DNA of 6,881 nt. Source: Methanobacteriaceae archaeon UBA349. Its GTDB lineage: Archaea; Methanobacteriota; Methanobacteria; Methanobacteriales; Methanobacteriaceae. A model generated the notes under the pieces. The model saw nothing but the letters and a program-made list of their open reading frames with translations. It was not told the origin of the DNA and made no database searches. The stretch covers positions 1 to 6,881 of the forward strand of contig DAWK01000047.1 of assembly GCA_002509745.1 (NCBI GenBank), given 5' to 3'. Made by a program: the position numbers and the translations under genes. Shown one piece after another: positions 1 to 6,263 of the stretch (position 1 is its first letter; each line of letters starts with the position of its first letter).

Positions 1-441
1 GAATTTGTAAGGGACGAAATTAACCATTCATTAGATATTAATAGTAATGAAATTACTTACAGAGCTTCAGATGTTTTAAAGAAGGGTCATGGGTTATGCT
101 TTACCAAATCTCACTTATTGGCGGCACTGTTGCGATGTGAAAATATTCCTACGGGTTTCTGTTATCAAAAATTATCTACCAACTTTGGAAAGATATTCCA
201 TGGTTTAAATGGAGTTTTTCTTGATGAAAAATGGTTCAGATTGGATGCACGAGGCAATACTGGTGAAATAAATGCTCAATTTTCATTAAATGGAGAAAAA
301 TTAGCGTATATTCCTCAAAAAGAAATATGGGATGTTGATTATCCTTATATTTATTCAAATCCTTGTCCTGAAATAATTGAAATACTCCAAAGCAATTCCA
401 AGTTGGATGAGGCTATAAATCAGATAATTGATTTAATATAA
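1..441 (+). CDS. Transglutaminase-like domain protein, 3' part (start lies upstream of the window)
   Basis: The reading frame is open from base 1 and ends at TAA 439-441, giving 146 visible residues; the true start is outside the window. An ATG-like or TTG start inside (near 118) would cut off the catalytic Cys, so it is unlikely. Seen: a GLCFTKSHLLAALLR segment with Cys33, followed by His67 in an FHGLNGVFLD context and Asp82 in WFRLDARGN. This Cys-His-Asp order and spacing is the transglutaminase-like triad (PF01841 type). The fold is known for amide-bond chemistry: proteolysis, amide hydrolysis or crosslinking. The substrate cannot be told from the sequence. No signal peptide or membrane segment is visible in this part. 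The next gene starts about 70 bases downstream on the same strand, so cotranscription is possible but not shown. Confident on the fold, not on the function. Confidence 0.8.
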   Translation, partial: EFVRDEINHSLDINSNEITYRASDVLKKGHGLCFTKSHLLAALLRCENIPTGFCYQKLSTNFGKIFHGLNGVFLDEKWFRLDARGNTGEINAQFSLNGEKLAYIPQKEIWDVDYPYIYSNPCPEIIEILQSNSKLDEAINQIIDLI

Positions 442-460
442 TTTATATTTAGGACTTATT

Positions 461-478
461 TTTATCTATACTGATAAA
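461..478. repeat. 6-bp inverted repeat upstream of the methyltransferase gene
   Basis: TTTATC and GATAAA are perfect reverse complements separated by 6 bases (TATACT). The element sits 32 bases before the methyltransferase ATG, in a T/A-rich stretch that could also hold its TATA box. It could be an operator, a weak hairpin after the preceding gene, or chance in AT-rich DNA. Confidence 0.3.
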
Positions 479-498
479 TAATAATTATTTTGAAATTT

Positions 499-506
499 AA
501 GGTGAT
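499..506 (+). promoter_or_regulatory. Ribosome binding site that sets the methyltransferase start
   Basis: AAGGTGAT matches the archaeal Shine-Dalgarno consensus GGAGGTGAT and lies 4 bases before ATG 511. An in-frame TTG at 490 would place this site inside the coding region, so ATG 511 is chosen. Confidence 0.8.
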
Positions 507-510
507 ATTA

Positions 511-1311
511 ATGAAAAATTATGTGCATGGTTATTCTAAGCGAGAATCAGAACGTCTGGAAGATCAGGCCGATACACTCTCGGAAATACTTCATCATGAT
601 ACTTTTTTCCCTACAGGAAGCAAAGTTTTAGAGGCAGGATGTGGTGTAGGTGCCCAAACAGTTATAATAGCTAAAAACAGTCCAGATGTGAGTATAACCT
701 CTATTGACATTTCAAAAGAATCATTAAATGCTGCAAAAAATTTAATTGAAAAAGAAGGAATTAAAAATGTCCAGTTTAAACAGGCAGATATAATGGAACT
801 ACCCTTTGAAAAAGAAAGTTTTGACCATATCTTTATTTGTTTTGTTTTAGAACACCTTTTAGATCCAGTAATAGCCCTCAAAGAGCTTAAAAAATATTTA
901 AAAAAAGGAGGCTCTATTACGGTTATTGAAGGTGATCATGGGTCCTGCTATTTCCATCCAGAAACTGAGGAATCCGTAATGGCCTGGAATTCTTTAATCA
1001 AGGCTCAAGAGGATTTGGGTGGTGATCCTATGATTGGAAGACGAATTTATCCACTCTTAGAAGATGCAGGATTTAAAGATGTTCATGTAACTCCCCGAGT
1101 GGTTTATGTAGATGGGAGCAAGCCGGAAATGGTGGATGGTTTCATAAAAAAGACTATAATTGCTATGGTGGAAGGTGTGAAAAACCAGGCTATTGATTCT
1201 GGTCTGATAAATCATGGCCAATGGGAAAAAGGAATAGATGATTTATATAAATCTGCCCAAAAAGATGGAACATTCTTTTACAACTTCTTTAAAGGGTCGG
1301 GAATAAAATAA
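511..1311 (+). CDS. Class I SAM-dependent methyltransferase, substrate unknown
   Basis: A 266-residue protein with a Rossmann-type methyltransferase core. Motif I is VLEAGCGVGAQT (residues 39-50), which binds SAM. The acidic residue ending strand 2 is Asp66 in ITSIDIS. QADIMELPF (91-99) followed by FDHIFICFVLEHL (104-116) are the motif II/III region typical of the Methyltransf_11/25 group. An N-terminal HGYSKRESERLEDQADTL segment (6-23) precedes the core, and a 120-residue C-terminal part with FHPETEES and GRRIYPLLEDAGF probably forms the substrate lid. I recall similar methyltransferases with this HGYS..E..RL start in both archaea and bacteria, mostly annotated only as methyltransferases. 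The protein is soluble and has no signal peptide. The start at 511 is set by the Shine-Dalgarno site at 499-506; a TTG 21 bases upstream is less likely. The substrate (small molecule more likely than RNA or protein) is not deducible. Confidence 0.88.
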   Translation: MKNYVHGYSKRESERLEDQADTLSEILHHDTFFPTGSKVLEAGCGVGAQTVIIAKNSPDVSITSIDISKESLNAAKNLIEKEGIKNVQFKQADIMELPFEKESFDHIFICFVLEHLLDPVIALKELKKYLKKGGSITVIEGDHGSCYFHPETEESVMAWNSLIKAQEDLGGDPMIGRRIYPLLEDAGFKDVHVTPRVVYVDGSKPEMVDGFIKKTIIAMVEGVKNQAIDSGLINHGQWEKGIDDLYKSAQKDGTFFYNFFKGSGIK

Positions 1312-1336
1312 TTTTAAGAAAGTTAATTTTAAAAAG

Positions 1337-1358
1337 TTTTCTTTTTTGATAATCTTTT
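1337..1358 (+). terminator. T-rich probable transcription terminator after the methyltransferase gene
   Basis: Two T tracts (TTTTCTTTTTT, then CTTTTT) lie 26-47 bases after the stop codon on the coding strand. Archaeal intrinsic termination depends mainly on such U-tracts. A short GAAA/TTTC pairing upstream (around 1318-1341) may add little. Confidence 0.5.
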
Positions 1359-1362
1359 TCAG

Positions 1363-1371
1363 GTTATATAC
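1363..1371 (+). promoter_or_regulatory. Candidate TATA box for the NAD(P)H oxidoreductase gene
   Basis: TTATATAC fits the archaeal TATA consensus and follows the terminator-like T tracts. It would give a start of transcription near 1390-1396 and a leader of about 55-60 bases. GATAAT (1348-1353) and ATTATC (1377-1382) flank it as an inverted repeat, which may be an operator or chance. Confidence 0.4.
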
Positions 1372-1450
1372 AAATTATTATCTATTTTTATGCATAATAA
1401 TAATTACCTAATGGAGAATATGTCTAAATAAGGAAAAACTGTGTGATAAT

Positions 1451-2074
1451 ATGAAAATATCTGTTATTTTGGCCCACCCACATAATAAAAGTTTCAACTA
1501 TGCTATTTATGAAACTGTTTTAAAAACTCTCAAAAAGAATGGGCATGATTTAAGGGCCCATGACTTATATTATGAAAAATTTAATCCCTTGCTAGAAGGT
1601 TTTGAAATGGCTACTGGTGAAACATCTGATTGGATGATAATTCAACATAGAAAAGAGATTAAAGAAGCTGACGGAATAATAATTATCCACCCCAATTGGT
1701 GGGGCCAGCCACCTGCTATTTTAAAAGGATGGCTTGATCGTGTACTTCGCTCTGGAGTGGCCTATGAGTTTGATGAGGACGATGATGGTTCTGGAGTTCC
1801 TAATGGTCTTTTAAAAGCAAAAGTGGCCATGGTATTTAATACTTCTAATACTCCTGAAGAAAGGGAAAATGAAGTGTTTGGTGATCCACTAGAGCGGATA
1901 TGGAAGGACTGTGTTTTTGATTTCTGTGGTATAAAAAACTTTTATCGAAAAATGTTCCGGTTAATGGCCAGCAGTCCACTTCAAGAACGAGAAAAATGGT
2001 TGAATGAAGTAGAAAAACTGATTAATACTTATTTTCCTGATGAAAACCAGAAAATCGAAAAGAAATTTAATTAA
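1451..2074 (+). CDS. Flavodoxin-fold NAD(P)H oxidoreductase (NQO1/MdaB/KefF family)
   Basis: A 207-residue cytoplasmic flavoprotein candidate. It begins MKISVILAHPHNKSFN (residues 1-16), the HPxxxSFN flavin phosphate-binding loop of the Flavodoxin_2 family (PF02525). Residues 80-98, HPNWWGQPPAILKGWLDRV, are the family signature around the isoalloxazine site, followed by GVAYEF. The length agrees with the family's usual 190-210. Family members transfer two electrons from NAD(P)H to quinones or other acceptors through FMN or FAD; methanogens of this order lack ordinary quinones, so the acceptor here is probably something else (inference). The C-terminal 15 residues are a charged tail rich in Lys and Glu. 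GTGAT at 1443-1447, three bases before ATG, serves as a ribosome binding site. The next gene is convergent (hisE). The exact substrate and any redox-stress role are not shown. Confidence 0.88.
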   Translation: MKISVILAHPHNKSFNYAIYETVLKTLKKNGHDLRAHDLYYEKFNPLLEGFEMATGETSDWMIIQHRKEIKEADGIIIIHPNWWGQPPAILKGWLDRVLRSGVAYEFDEDDDGSGVPNGLLKAKVAMVFNTSNTPEERENEVFGDPLERIWKDCVFDFCGIKNFYRKMFRLMASSPLQEREKWLNEVEKLINTYFPDENQKIEKKFN

Positions 2075-2160
2075 AGAAGTTTATGAAATAAGAATTTAAT
2101 AATATTGAACCCTGGAAATGATTTCAATTAATAAAGAAAATAATCAAATAAAATAATTAT
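2075..2160. terminator. Convergent intergenic spacer, probable termination zone for both strands
   Basis: These 86 bases separate the 3' ends of the oxidoreductase gene (plus) and hisE (minus). On the minus strand, right after the hisE stop, the sequence is T-rich (runs such as TTATTTTATTTGATTATTTTC), which suits archaeal termination. An imperfect element ATTGAA (2104-2109) to TTCAAT (2123-2128) can pair with a 13-base loop. No gene is visible. Confidence 0.35.
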
Positions 2161-2451
2161 TTATTTCCTTCTTCTTTTAAATTCATCTAAAAGTTCATCT
2201 AGTTCTATTCCTTTATAAACCAGCAATAATAATGTGTGAAAAATCAAATCGGCCGATTCATATACTAAATTATCATTATTTTTAGATGCTATGATGACTT
2301 CTGTTGCTTCTTCCCCTATTTTTTCCAGTATTTTATCTTCTGCAGCTTTTTTATCATCTTGCATTATTTTTGAGGTGTAGGAATCAATGGGATTATCTCT
2401 ACGATTTTCTAAAATCTGGTATATTTCTCGTATTATATCTTCATTAGCCAT
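2161..2451 (-). CDS. hisE: Phosphoribosyl-ATP pyrophosphatase (histidine biosynthesis, step 2)
   Basis: A 96-residue stand-alone HisE, which hydrolyses phosphoribosyl-ATP to phosphoribosyl-AMP and pyrophosphate in the cytoplasm. In many bacteria HisE is fused to HisI; here it is separate, as usual in archaea. Seen: SYTSKI (24-29), then the Mg-binding helix pair of the all-alpha MazG/HisE fold, [16 protein letters not shown] (43-58) with Glu47, Glu48 and Glu51, and [14 protein letters not shown] (64-77) with Glu65 and Asp68. The length is normal and all key acidic residues are present. ATG 2451 overlaps the end of the CBS-ParB gene by 8 bases (ATGGCTAA), and GAGG (2459-2462), 7 bases upstream inside that gene, serves as its ribosome binding site. 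It is therefore the last gene of the gatB transcription unit and is probably translationally coupled. No other his gene is in the window. Confidence 0.95.
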   Translation of the reverse strand: MANEDIIREIYQILENRRDNPIDSYTSKIMQDDKKAAEDKILEKIGEEATEVIIASKNNDNLVYESADLIFHTLLLLVYKGIELDELLDEFKRRRK

Positions 2452-3247
2452 TTTTCTTCCTCTTTTTATCTCTCATACTGCGAGTAATGGCTATCAGGGG
2501 ATGCTGAGCATCATCTATGATTTCTATATCATCAAAAGAAAATATTCCATTTAAATCGGCTGTTTTTTCCATGCCCAGTTTTAATTCCTGTTGTAAATCA
2601 ATAACATAGGAATCTATTTCCTGACATCCTAAAGTGCGAGCTGCCACGGTCCGGTGGTGCCCATCAACAAGTACAAAACGTTCACCGGTCTTTACTACAA
2701 TTGTAGGTTCTGCTAAGCCTCTTTTTAGTTCATATGTTCTTCCTTGGAGCTCGTCTGCGTATACTTTATCTTGAGTTGGCCTAAGACGCTGTGTAGGGAC
2801 TTTCATCCGCTTTACTTCAGTTTTAATCCCATAAAGTTGTTCAAGGGTCTTTTTGAAGTAATTAACTTTCATGGGTGTTGATCTTTCAATGTGAGATCTT
2901 ACTATGTCAGTATTAGTTATAATTCCTACTAAGGTACCTTTTTTATCAATAACTGGTAATCTGGATATTCCCATTCTAAACATAACTCTGGCAGCGTCAT
3001 TAATGGACATATCTCGATCAGCTACCACTATATTGGTAGACATTATATCGTGCACTAATTTTTGCCTGTCTTTTAGTAAAAGGTCAAAAGCAGTGACCAT
3101 TCCAATAACCGCCCCATTTTTTTTCACGGGGAATCCATCGTGACCACTATCTTTCATAAGTTGAATTATATCTTCATTTGGAGTTTCTGGAGGGACAGTA
3201 ATAACTTCTTTTGTCATATAATCTTTAACCAAAGGTTTATTGCTCAT
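2444..3247 (-). CDS. CBS-domain pair fused to a ParB/Srx-fold domain
   Basis: A 267-residue protein. Residues about 6-60 and 64-121 are two CBS motifs ([21 protein letters not shown] and [21 protein letters not shown], each ending in a GMVTAFDLL or GIITNTDIV strand). Such pairs bind AMP, ATP or SAM in known families. A helical linker (about 126-146) leads to a ParB/sulfiredoxin-like domain (about 147-235) with [17 protein letters not shown] and [16 protein letters not shown], where DGHHR is 195-199. The tail is basic (RDKKRKKNG). ParB-like domains include DNA-partition CTPases, nucleases and, as I recall, free-serine kinases carrying the same DGHHR motif. The function here is unassigned. It is often labelled as an IMP-dehydrogenase-related protein because of the CBS domains, but no IMPDH catalytic domain is present. 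The start has a strong GGAGGAG site (3252-3258), 4 bases before ATG. It lies 75 bases after gatB and overlaps hisE. Confidence 0.88.
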   Translation of the reverse strand: MSNKPLVKDYMTKEVITVPPETPNEDIIQLMKDSGHDGFPVKKNGAVIGMVTAFDLLLKDRQKLVHDIMSTNIVVADRDMSINDAARVMFRMGISRLPVIDKKGTLVGIITNTDIVRSHIERSTPMKVNYFKKTLEQLYGIKTEVKRMKVPTQRLRPTQDKVYADELQGRTYELKRGLAEPTIVVKTGERFVLVDGHHRTVAARTLGCQEIDSYVIDLQQELKLGMEKTADLNGIFSFDDIEIIDDAQHPLIAITRSMRDKKRKKNG

Positions 3248-3322
3248 ATTACTCCTCCATTATAAATATTCTGCCTTTTTCCACATCAAATTTTCAGTAT
3301 TTGGAATGACTAAAGCGAAAAA

Positions 3323-4672
3323 TTATAACATTTCTTTTAAAAGCTCTACAGTACGGCCAGGTTCTGCTTTTCCTCGAGTAAAACGCATTACTTGTCCTAC
3401 TAAGAAGTTTAAAGCGGCAGATTTTCCTTCATGATAATCAGCAACTGCTTCTGGATTTTCATCAATGGCTTTTTGAGCGGCTTGAATTACTTCGTCTTCA
3501 TTTACAATACCTATTAAGCCCATTTTCTCAGCAATTTCTTTTGGAGATTTGGAACTGTTTGGCATATTCTCTATAATTCGCTGCCCTGCCTTAGTAGTCA
3601 CTTCTTTCTTTTGAACCATTTTTAGCAGTTCAATTACTTGTTGCGGAGTTATTCCACTTTCAGCAAAGCTTATTTTGTTGTAATAAAGAACTCTTTTTAA
3701 TTCGTCCCTCATCCAAAGAGCGGCGAACTGTGGATCCACATTTTTAACTACTTCTTCAAAAGCATCGGCCAGTTCTAGTTCTGAAGTAAGAACTTTGGCA
3801 GGTTCTTCAGTAATATTATACTGTGCCATGAACCTTTTAACTTTAATATGTGGTGGTTCTGGCATTTTTTCCCTAATAACTTCCACTTGTTCTTCTTTAG
3901 CCTGCATTGGTGGTAAATCTGGGTCAGGAATGAATCTGTAATCTTCAGCTCCTTCTTTAAGTCTCATAGAAACAGTTATCATTTGAGCTTCCAGAAATGC
4001 TCTTGTTTCCTGGGTAATTTCTACTCCTCTCGTTATAAGATTTTTCTGACGAACCATTTCAAATTTAAGTGCTTTGTAGGCTCCCTTAATAGAGTTTATA
4101 TTCTTTATTTCTACTCTTTTACCACCTTCTAGGGAAATATTTACATCGGCTCGCATGGTACCTTCTCCACGAGCATTACCACTGTATTCCAGCACCCTTA
4201 TAAGTTCCCTTAAGAAAGCTCGAGCTTCTTCCGGTGATTTCATGTCCGGTTCAGTCACAATTTCAATTAATGGTATTCCAGAACGATTAAAATCAACAAT
4301 TCCTAAATCTGGTTTGTACTGACCTGGATCTTCTTCCATATGCACTTCTCTTATTCTAACACCATTTAAATCTCCTTCATATCCAATAGGAACTGAAGTA
4401 CGTTGATATCCCGACGGAAGATCTGGATAATTATAATGTTTTCTCATGAAGTAAGTAACATCATCTGCAATCTTACAATCCAGCATAAGGGCGATTTTAA
4501 GAGCACCCTCTAGGGCATTTTCATTGGTAGGGAATGGTTTAGCACCGGGTTGGTTTAAACAAACGTGACAAATATTGGTATTTGCTGGTGCATCCTGATA
4601 GTTGGTGTGACAATCACAGAAGAGTTTAGAATCAGTTTCCAGTTGAACGTGAATTTCAAGTCCGCATTTCAT
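3323..4672 (-). CDS. gatB: Asp-tRNA(Asn)/Glu-tRNA(Gln) amidotransferase subunit B
   Basis: A 449-residue GatB, complete. GatB in the GatCAB complex activates the side-chain carboxylate of misacylated Asp-tRNA(Asn) or Glu-tRNA(Gln) with ATP and amidates it with ammonia channelled from GatA. In archaea the main job is thought to be Asn-tRNA, since GatDE handles Gln-tRNA. Seen: N-terminal CGLEIHVQLET (3-13) with Glu6 and His8; a probable zinc site Cys19, Cys21, Cys35 and Cys38; the signature RKHYNYPDLPSGYQ (77-90); HMEEDPGQ (111-118); GEGTMRADVNIS; DYRFIPDPDLPP; and a helical YqeY-like C-terminal tRNA-binding domain from about residue 300, ending LNFLVGQVMRFTRGKAEPG. No in-frame start exists just upstream. 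GGAGGGAT (4683-4690) is the ribosome binding site but lies about 10-13 bases from ATG, longer than usual. gatA and gatC are not in the window. It is the first gene of the gatB-CBS-hisE unit. Confidence 0.97.
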   Translation of the reverse strand: MKCGLEIHVQLETDSKLFCDCHTNYQDAPANTNICHVCLNQPGAKPFPTNENALEGALKIALMLDCKIADDVTYFMRKHYNYPDLPSGYQRTSVPIGYEGDLNGVRIREVHMEEDPGQYKPDLGIVDFNRSGIPLIEIVTEPDMKSPEEARAFLRELIRVLEYSGNARGEGTMRADVNISLEGGKRVEIKNINSIKGAYKALKFEMVRQKNLITRGVEITQETRAFLEAQMITVSMRLKEGAEDYRFIPDPDLPPMQAKEEQVEVIREKMPEPPHIKVKRFMAQYNITEEPAKVLTSELELADAFEEVVKNVDPQFAALWMRDELKRVLYYNKISFAESGITPQQVIELLKMVQKKEVTTKAGQRIIENMPNSSKSPKEIAEKMGLIGIVNEDEVIQAAQKAIDENPEAVADYHEGKSAALNFLVGQVMRFTRGKAEPGRTVELLKEML

Positions 4673-4694
4673 TTTAATAGTAATCCCTCCTCTA

Positions 4695-4713
4695 AATCTG
4701 CTTGTTGCAGATT
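4695..4713. repeat. Perfect 7-bp inverted repeat in the gatB leader
   Basis: AATCTGC and GCAGATT are exact reverse complements around a 5-base loop (TTGTT on the plus strand). The element ends 5 bases before the GGAGG ribosome binding site of gatB on the minus strand. In RNA it would form a small hairpin next to that site; in DNA it could be an operator. It contains the only GC-rich stems in an otherwise very AT-rich spacer. Confidence 0.5.
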
Positions 4714-4715
4714 AT

Positions 4716-4734
4716 AACGTTTAAATTCAACGTT
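4716..4734. promoter_or_regulatory. Paired AACGTT palindromes upstream of gatB
   Basis: Two copies of the self-complementary hexamer AACGTT (4716-4721 and 4729-4734) are spaced 13 bases centre to centre by TAAATTC. They lie within the likely gatB promoter or start region: TTTAAAATAA on the minus strand (4751-4760) is one candidate TATA box that would place transcription start near 4728. The rest of the spacer to 4948 is AT-rich with no gene visible. Regulator unknown. Confidence 0.35.
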
Positions 4735-4948
4735 GAAAGGTATTTGAGTATTATTTTAAATTAGATTTTAAGTTAGATATTTTAATTAAGAAATTGATTT
4801 ATAGATGACTATTTTAGATAATTTATTAAATTAATTTTAAAGTGATATCTATGAATTATTAGAAATTTAATTCATTTTAAATTTTATTTTGATATAATGT
4901 ATCTGGACATTCAAGTATTCGAAATATAACTAATTTCATTTTAATATA

Positions 4949-5953
4949 TTATTCATTTAAAGATTTGTTTTTTAAACACATATCAATGTATCTTTTTATA
5001 TAGGGTTCCAATTCACCAGCGGGAGGTCCATTTAAAAGCTGATCAAAGTCAGTAAATGTTCCTTTAAGATTTTTACCGGCCCAATGAACTTCTTCTTCTA
5101 CTCTTTTCCCGTAGCGGGTTCCAAACATTTTAAAAAGAGGAAATTTTGTTAATCCATTAGCCCCTGCAAGAATCAAAGGCCCCATATTGGCCAGGTTATC
5201 CACCCAGGTTCCACAGATTATTTCAAGTTTAGGGAATGTTATTCTGGTGGCAGCTACTACTCCTGCGTAATATAGTGATGCCGGTTGGGATTTATTTTCA
5301 AAAGGGGTTCCTTCATGGGGGTTTAATGAGTAAAATATGACTCGATCAATTTTAAGATCATTAATAAGATCAAAAAGATATTTTAAATCGGAAGGTGTCT
5401 CGCCCAGGCCTAAAATAATGGTTATGGCTTTTTTAAATCCTAAATCTCCGGCTAGATTCAGCATCTCACTAATATTTTCTATACTTTTGCTGGGACAGAC
5501 TTCTTTTTGCTTTTGGGGATTGGCCATTTCCACAGCACCAGTAATTCCTTCGATTTCTTCCCCATAATCTTCTAAATCTGGTGTAATTCCTATATTCAAC
5601 CAAACTGGTTTTTTGGTTATGCCATAAATCTGCTGGGCAATAGATTTAATTTCTGAAGTACTAAATGAACCGTATCCTCCTGATAGAAATTCTATATTCC
5701 ATCCCATGCGCAGGCAAAGTTCTGCTTCAGCTAATATGGCATTAACTTTTCGCCTGGCAGTTTTAGGATCTTTAATATTTTGTTTTTGAGTGCTCATATA
5801 GCAGAAGGCACAATCTCCTTTATCACACCACCAGGAAAGGAAAATAGCTCTTTCTAAGGTTATATCTAAACCATGTTCTTGAACTGTTATTTTATTGGCA
5901 TTTTCCATTAGTTCGAGAGTTTTGAACTCTTCTAATTTCTTTATAACTTGCAT
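4949..5953 (-). CDS. Radical SAM protein of the BioB/HydE/HmdB type, function unknown
   Basis: A 334-residue protein counted from ATG 5953. Cys43, Cys48 and Cys51 (WWCDKGDCAFCYMS) form a CX4CX2C motif, expected to hold the [4Fe-4S] cluster that cleaves SAM; the canonical spacing is CX3CX2C. SGGYG (91-95) stands where the SAM-binding GGE-like motif is usual. VEMANPQKQKEVCPSKS resembles the E-x-x-xP-x segment of HydE/PylB/HmdB proteins, and ILGLGETPSDL (about 181-190) is the GLGET motif of BioB and LipA. The C-terminal 90 residues (GTWVDNLANMGPLILAGANGLTKFP) look like the BATS region that completes the TIM barrel. No membrane segment is seen. BioB-like archaeal paralogues take part in cofactor synthesis, including HmdB for the FeGP cofactor of Hmd hydrogenase, but HmdB is known for CX5CX2C, so identity with it is not claimed. 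A TTG at 5971 would add six residues but overlap the ribosome binding site. Sole gene of its transcript as far as seen. Confidence 0.85.
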   Translation of the reverse strand: MQVIKKLEEFKTLELMENANKITVQEHGLDITLERAIFLSWWCDKGDCAFCYMSTQKQNIKDPKTARRKVNAILAEAELCLRMGWNIEFLSGGYGSFSTSEIKSIAQQIYGITKKPVWLNIGITPDLEDYGEEIEGITGAVEMANPQKQKEVCPSKSIENISEMLNLAGDLGFKKAITIILGLGETPSDLKYLFDLINDLKIDRVIFYSLNPHEGTPFENKSQPASLYYAGVVAATRITFPKLEIICGTWVDNLANMGPLILAGANGLTKFPLFKMFGTRYGKRVEEEVHWAGKNLKGTFTDFDQLLNGPPAGELEPYIKRYIDMCLKNKSLNE

Positions 5954-5957
5954 GCTG

Positions 5958-5963
5958 CACCTT
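5958..5963 (-). promoter_or_regulatory. Ribosome binding site that sets the radical SAM protein start
   Basis: Read on the minus strand this is AAGGTG, 4 bases before ATG 5953. It would fall inside the coding region if translation began at the TTG of 5971, so the ATG is preferred. Confidence 0.75.
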
Positions 5964-6002
5964 AAATTCAAAATATTTCATTAATAAACATTGAATTATG
6001 AC

Positions 6003-6020
6003 TTTAATTAATTTAATTAA
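6003..6020. repeat. Tandem pair of TTTAATTAA
   Basis: Two exact 9-base copies in tandem, followed by a T run. Each holds the palindrome TTAATTAA. It lies 50-67 bases upstream of the radical SAM ATG, where a promoter or operator could be, but low-complexity AT sequence makes chance likely. Confidence 0.4.
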
Positions 6021-6043
6021 TTTTTAGTAATTCTCTAATTTTT

Positions 6044-6076
6044 TAATAGATTATTAAAATAATAGATTATTAAAAT
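6044..6076. repeat. Perfect 16-bp tandem duplication
   Basis: AATAGATTATTAAAAT occurs twice without interruption (6045-6060 and 6061-6076), with one more matching base at 6044. It looks like a simple replication-slippage duplication, though it lies between divergent promoters. Confidence 0.7.
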
Positions 6077-6263
6077 TATTTAATAGCATATTTTGATAAT
6101 ATATGTATTTTTTTGAATTCATATAGAATAAAATAATAGAATATAAATTAAATAGATGGAATAAGTATTTACATTATACTCATCATTTAAAACATATTAA
6201 ATTAGCATACCTTAAATTAATTATCAATTAATGAAAAATAATATTGATAATAAGGATGGAATT

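Larger units (their letters stand above)
5954..6263. other. AT-rich divergent intergenic spacer
   Basis: These 310 bases separate the radical SAM gene (minus) from the zinc-ribbon gene (plus). No coding frame with a ribosome binding site, no RNA gene and no GC-rich stem was seen. It must carry both promoters. Candidate TATA boxes are TTTATTAA on the minus strand (about 5980-5989), the TTTAATTAA repeats (6003-6020), and TTTACATTATAC on the plus strand (about 6168-6179); none is clear-cut. Two short tandem repeats lie inside it. Confidence 0.6.

Noticed and set aside
594..881. Minus-strand open frame of 95 codons inside the methyltransferase gene
   Set aside because: It is fully opposite the conserved SAM-binding core, and its translation resembles no family I know.
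1390..1431. 13-codon frame (ATG to TAA) in the oxidoreductase leader, a possible leader peptide
   Set aside because: No ribosome binding site and no run of a single regulatory amino acid; the short Asn run reflects AT-rich sequence.
2904..3143. Plus-strand open frame opposite the CBS domains
   Set aside because: Antisense shadow of a well-supported gene with no ribosome binding site of note.
3248..3322. Possible internal promoter (TATTTATAA) before the CBS-ParB gene
   Set aside because: It is only about 20 bases from the ATG, which would remove the strong GGAGGAG site from the transcript; readthrough from gatB is simpler.
3240..3434. Plus-strand open frame spanning the gatB/CBS-ParB junction
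   Set aside because: It overlaps both genes antisense; composition and sequence do not look like a protein.
4735..4948. Possible small gene or RNA in the spacer between gatB and the radical SAM gene
   Set aside because: Very AT-rich, frequent stops in all frames, no GC-rich stems.
5337..5567. Plus-strand open frame inside the radical SAM gene
   Set aside because: Antisense shadow of a conserved domain region.
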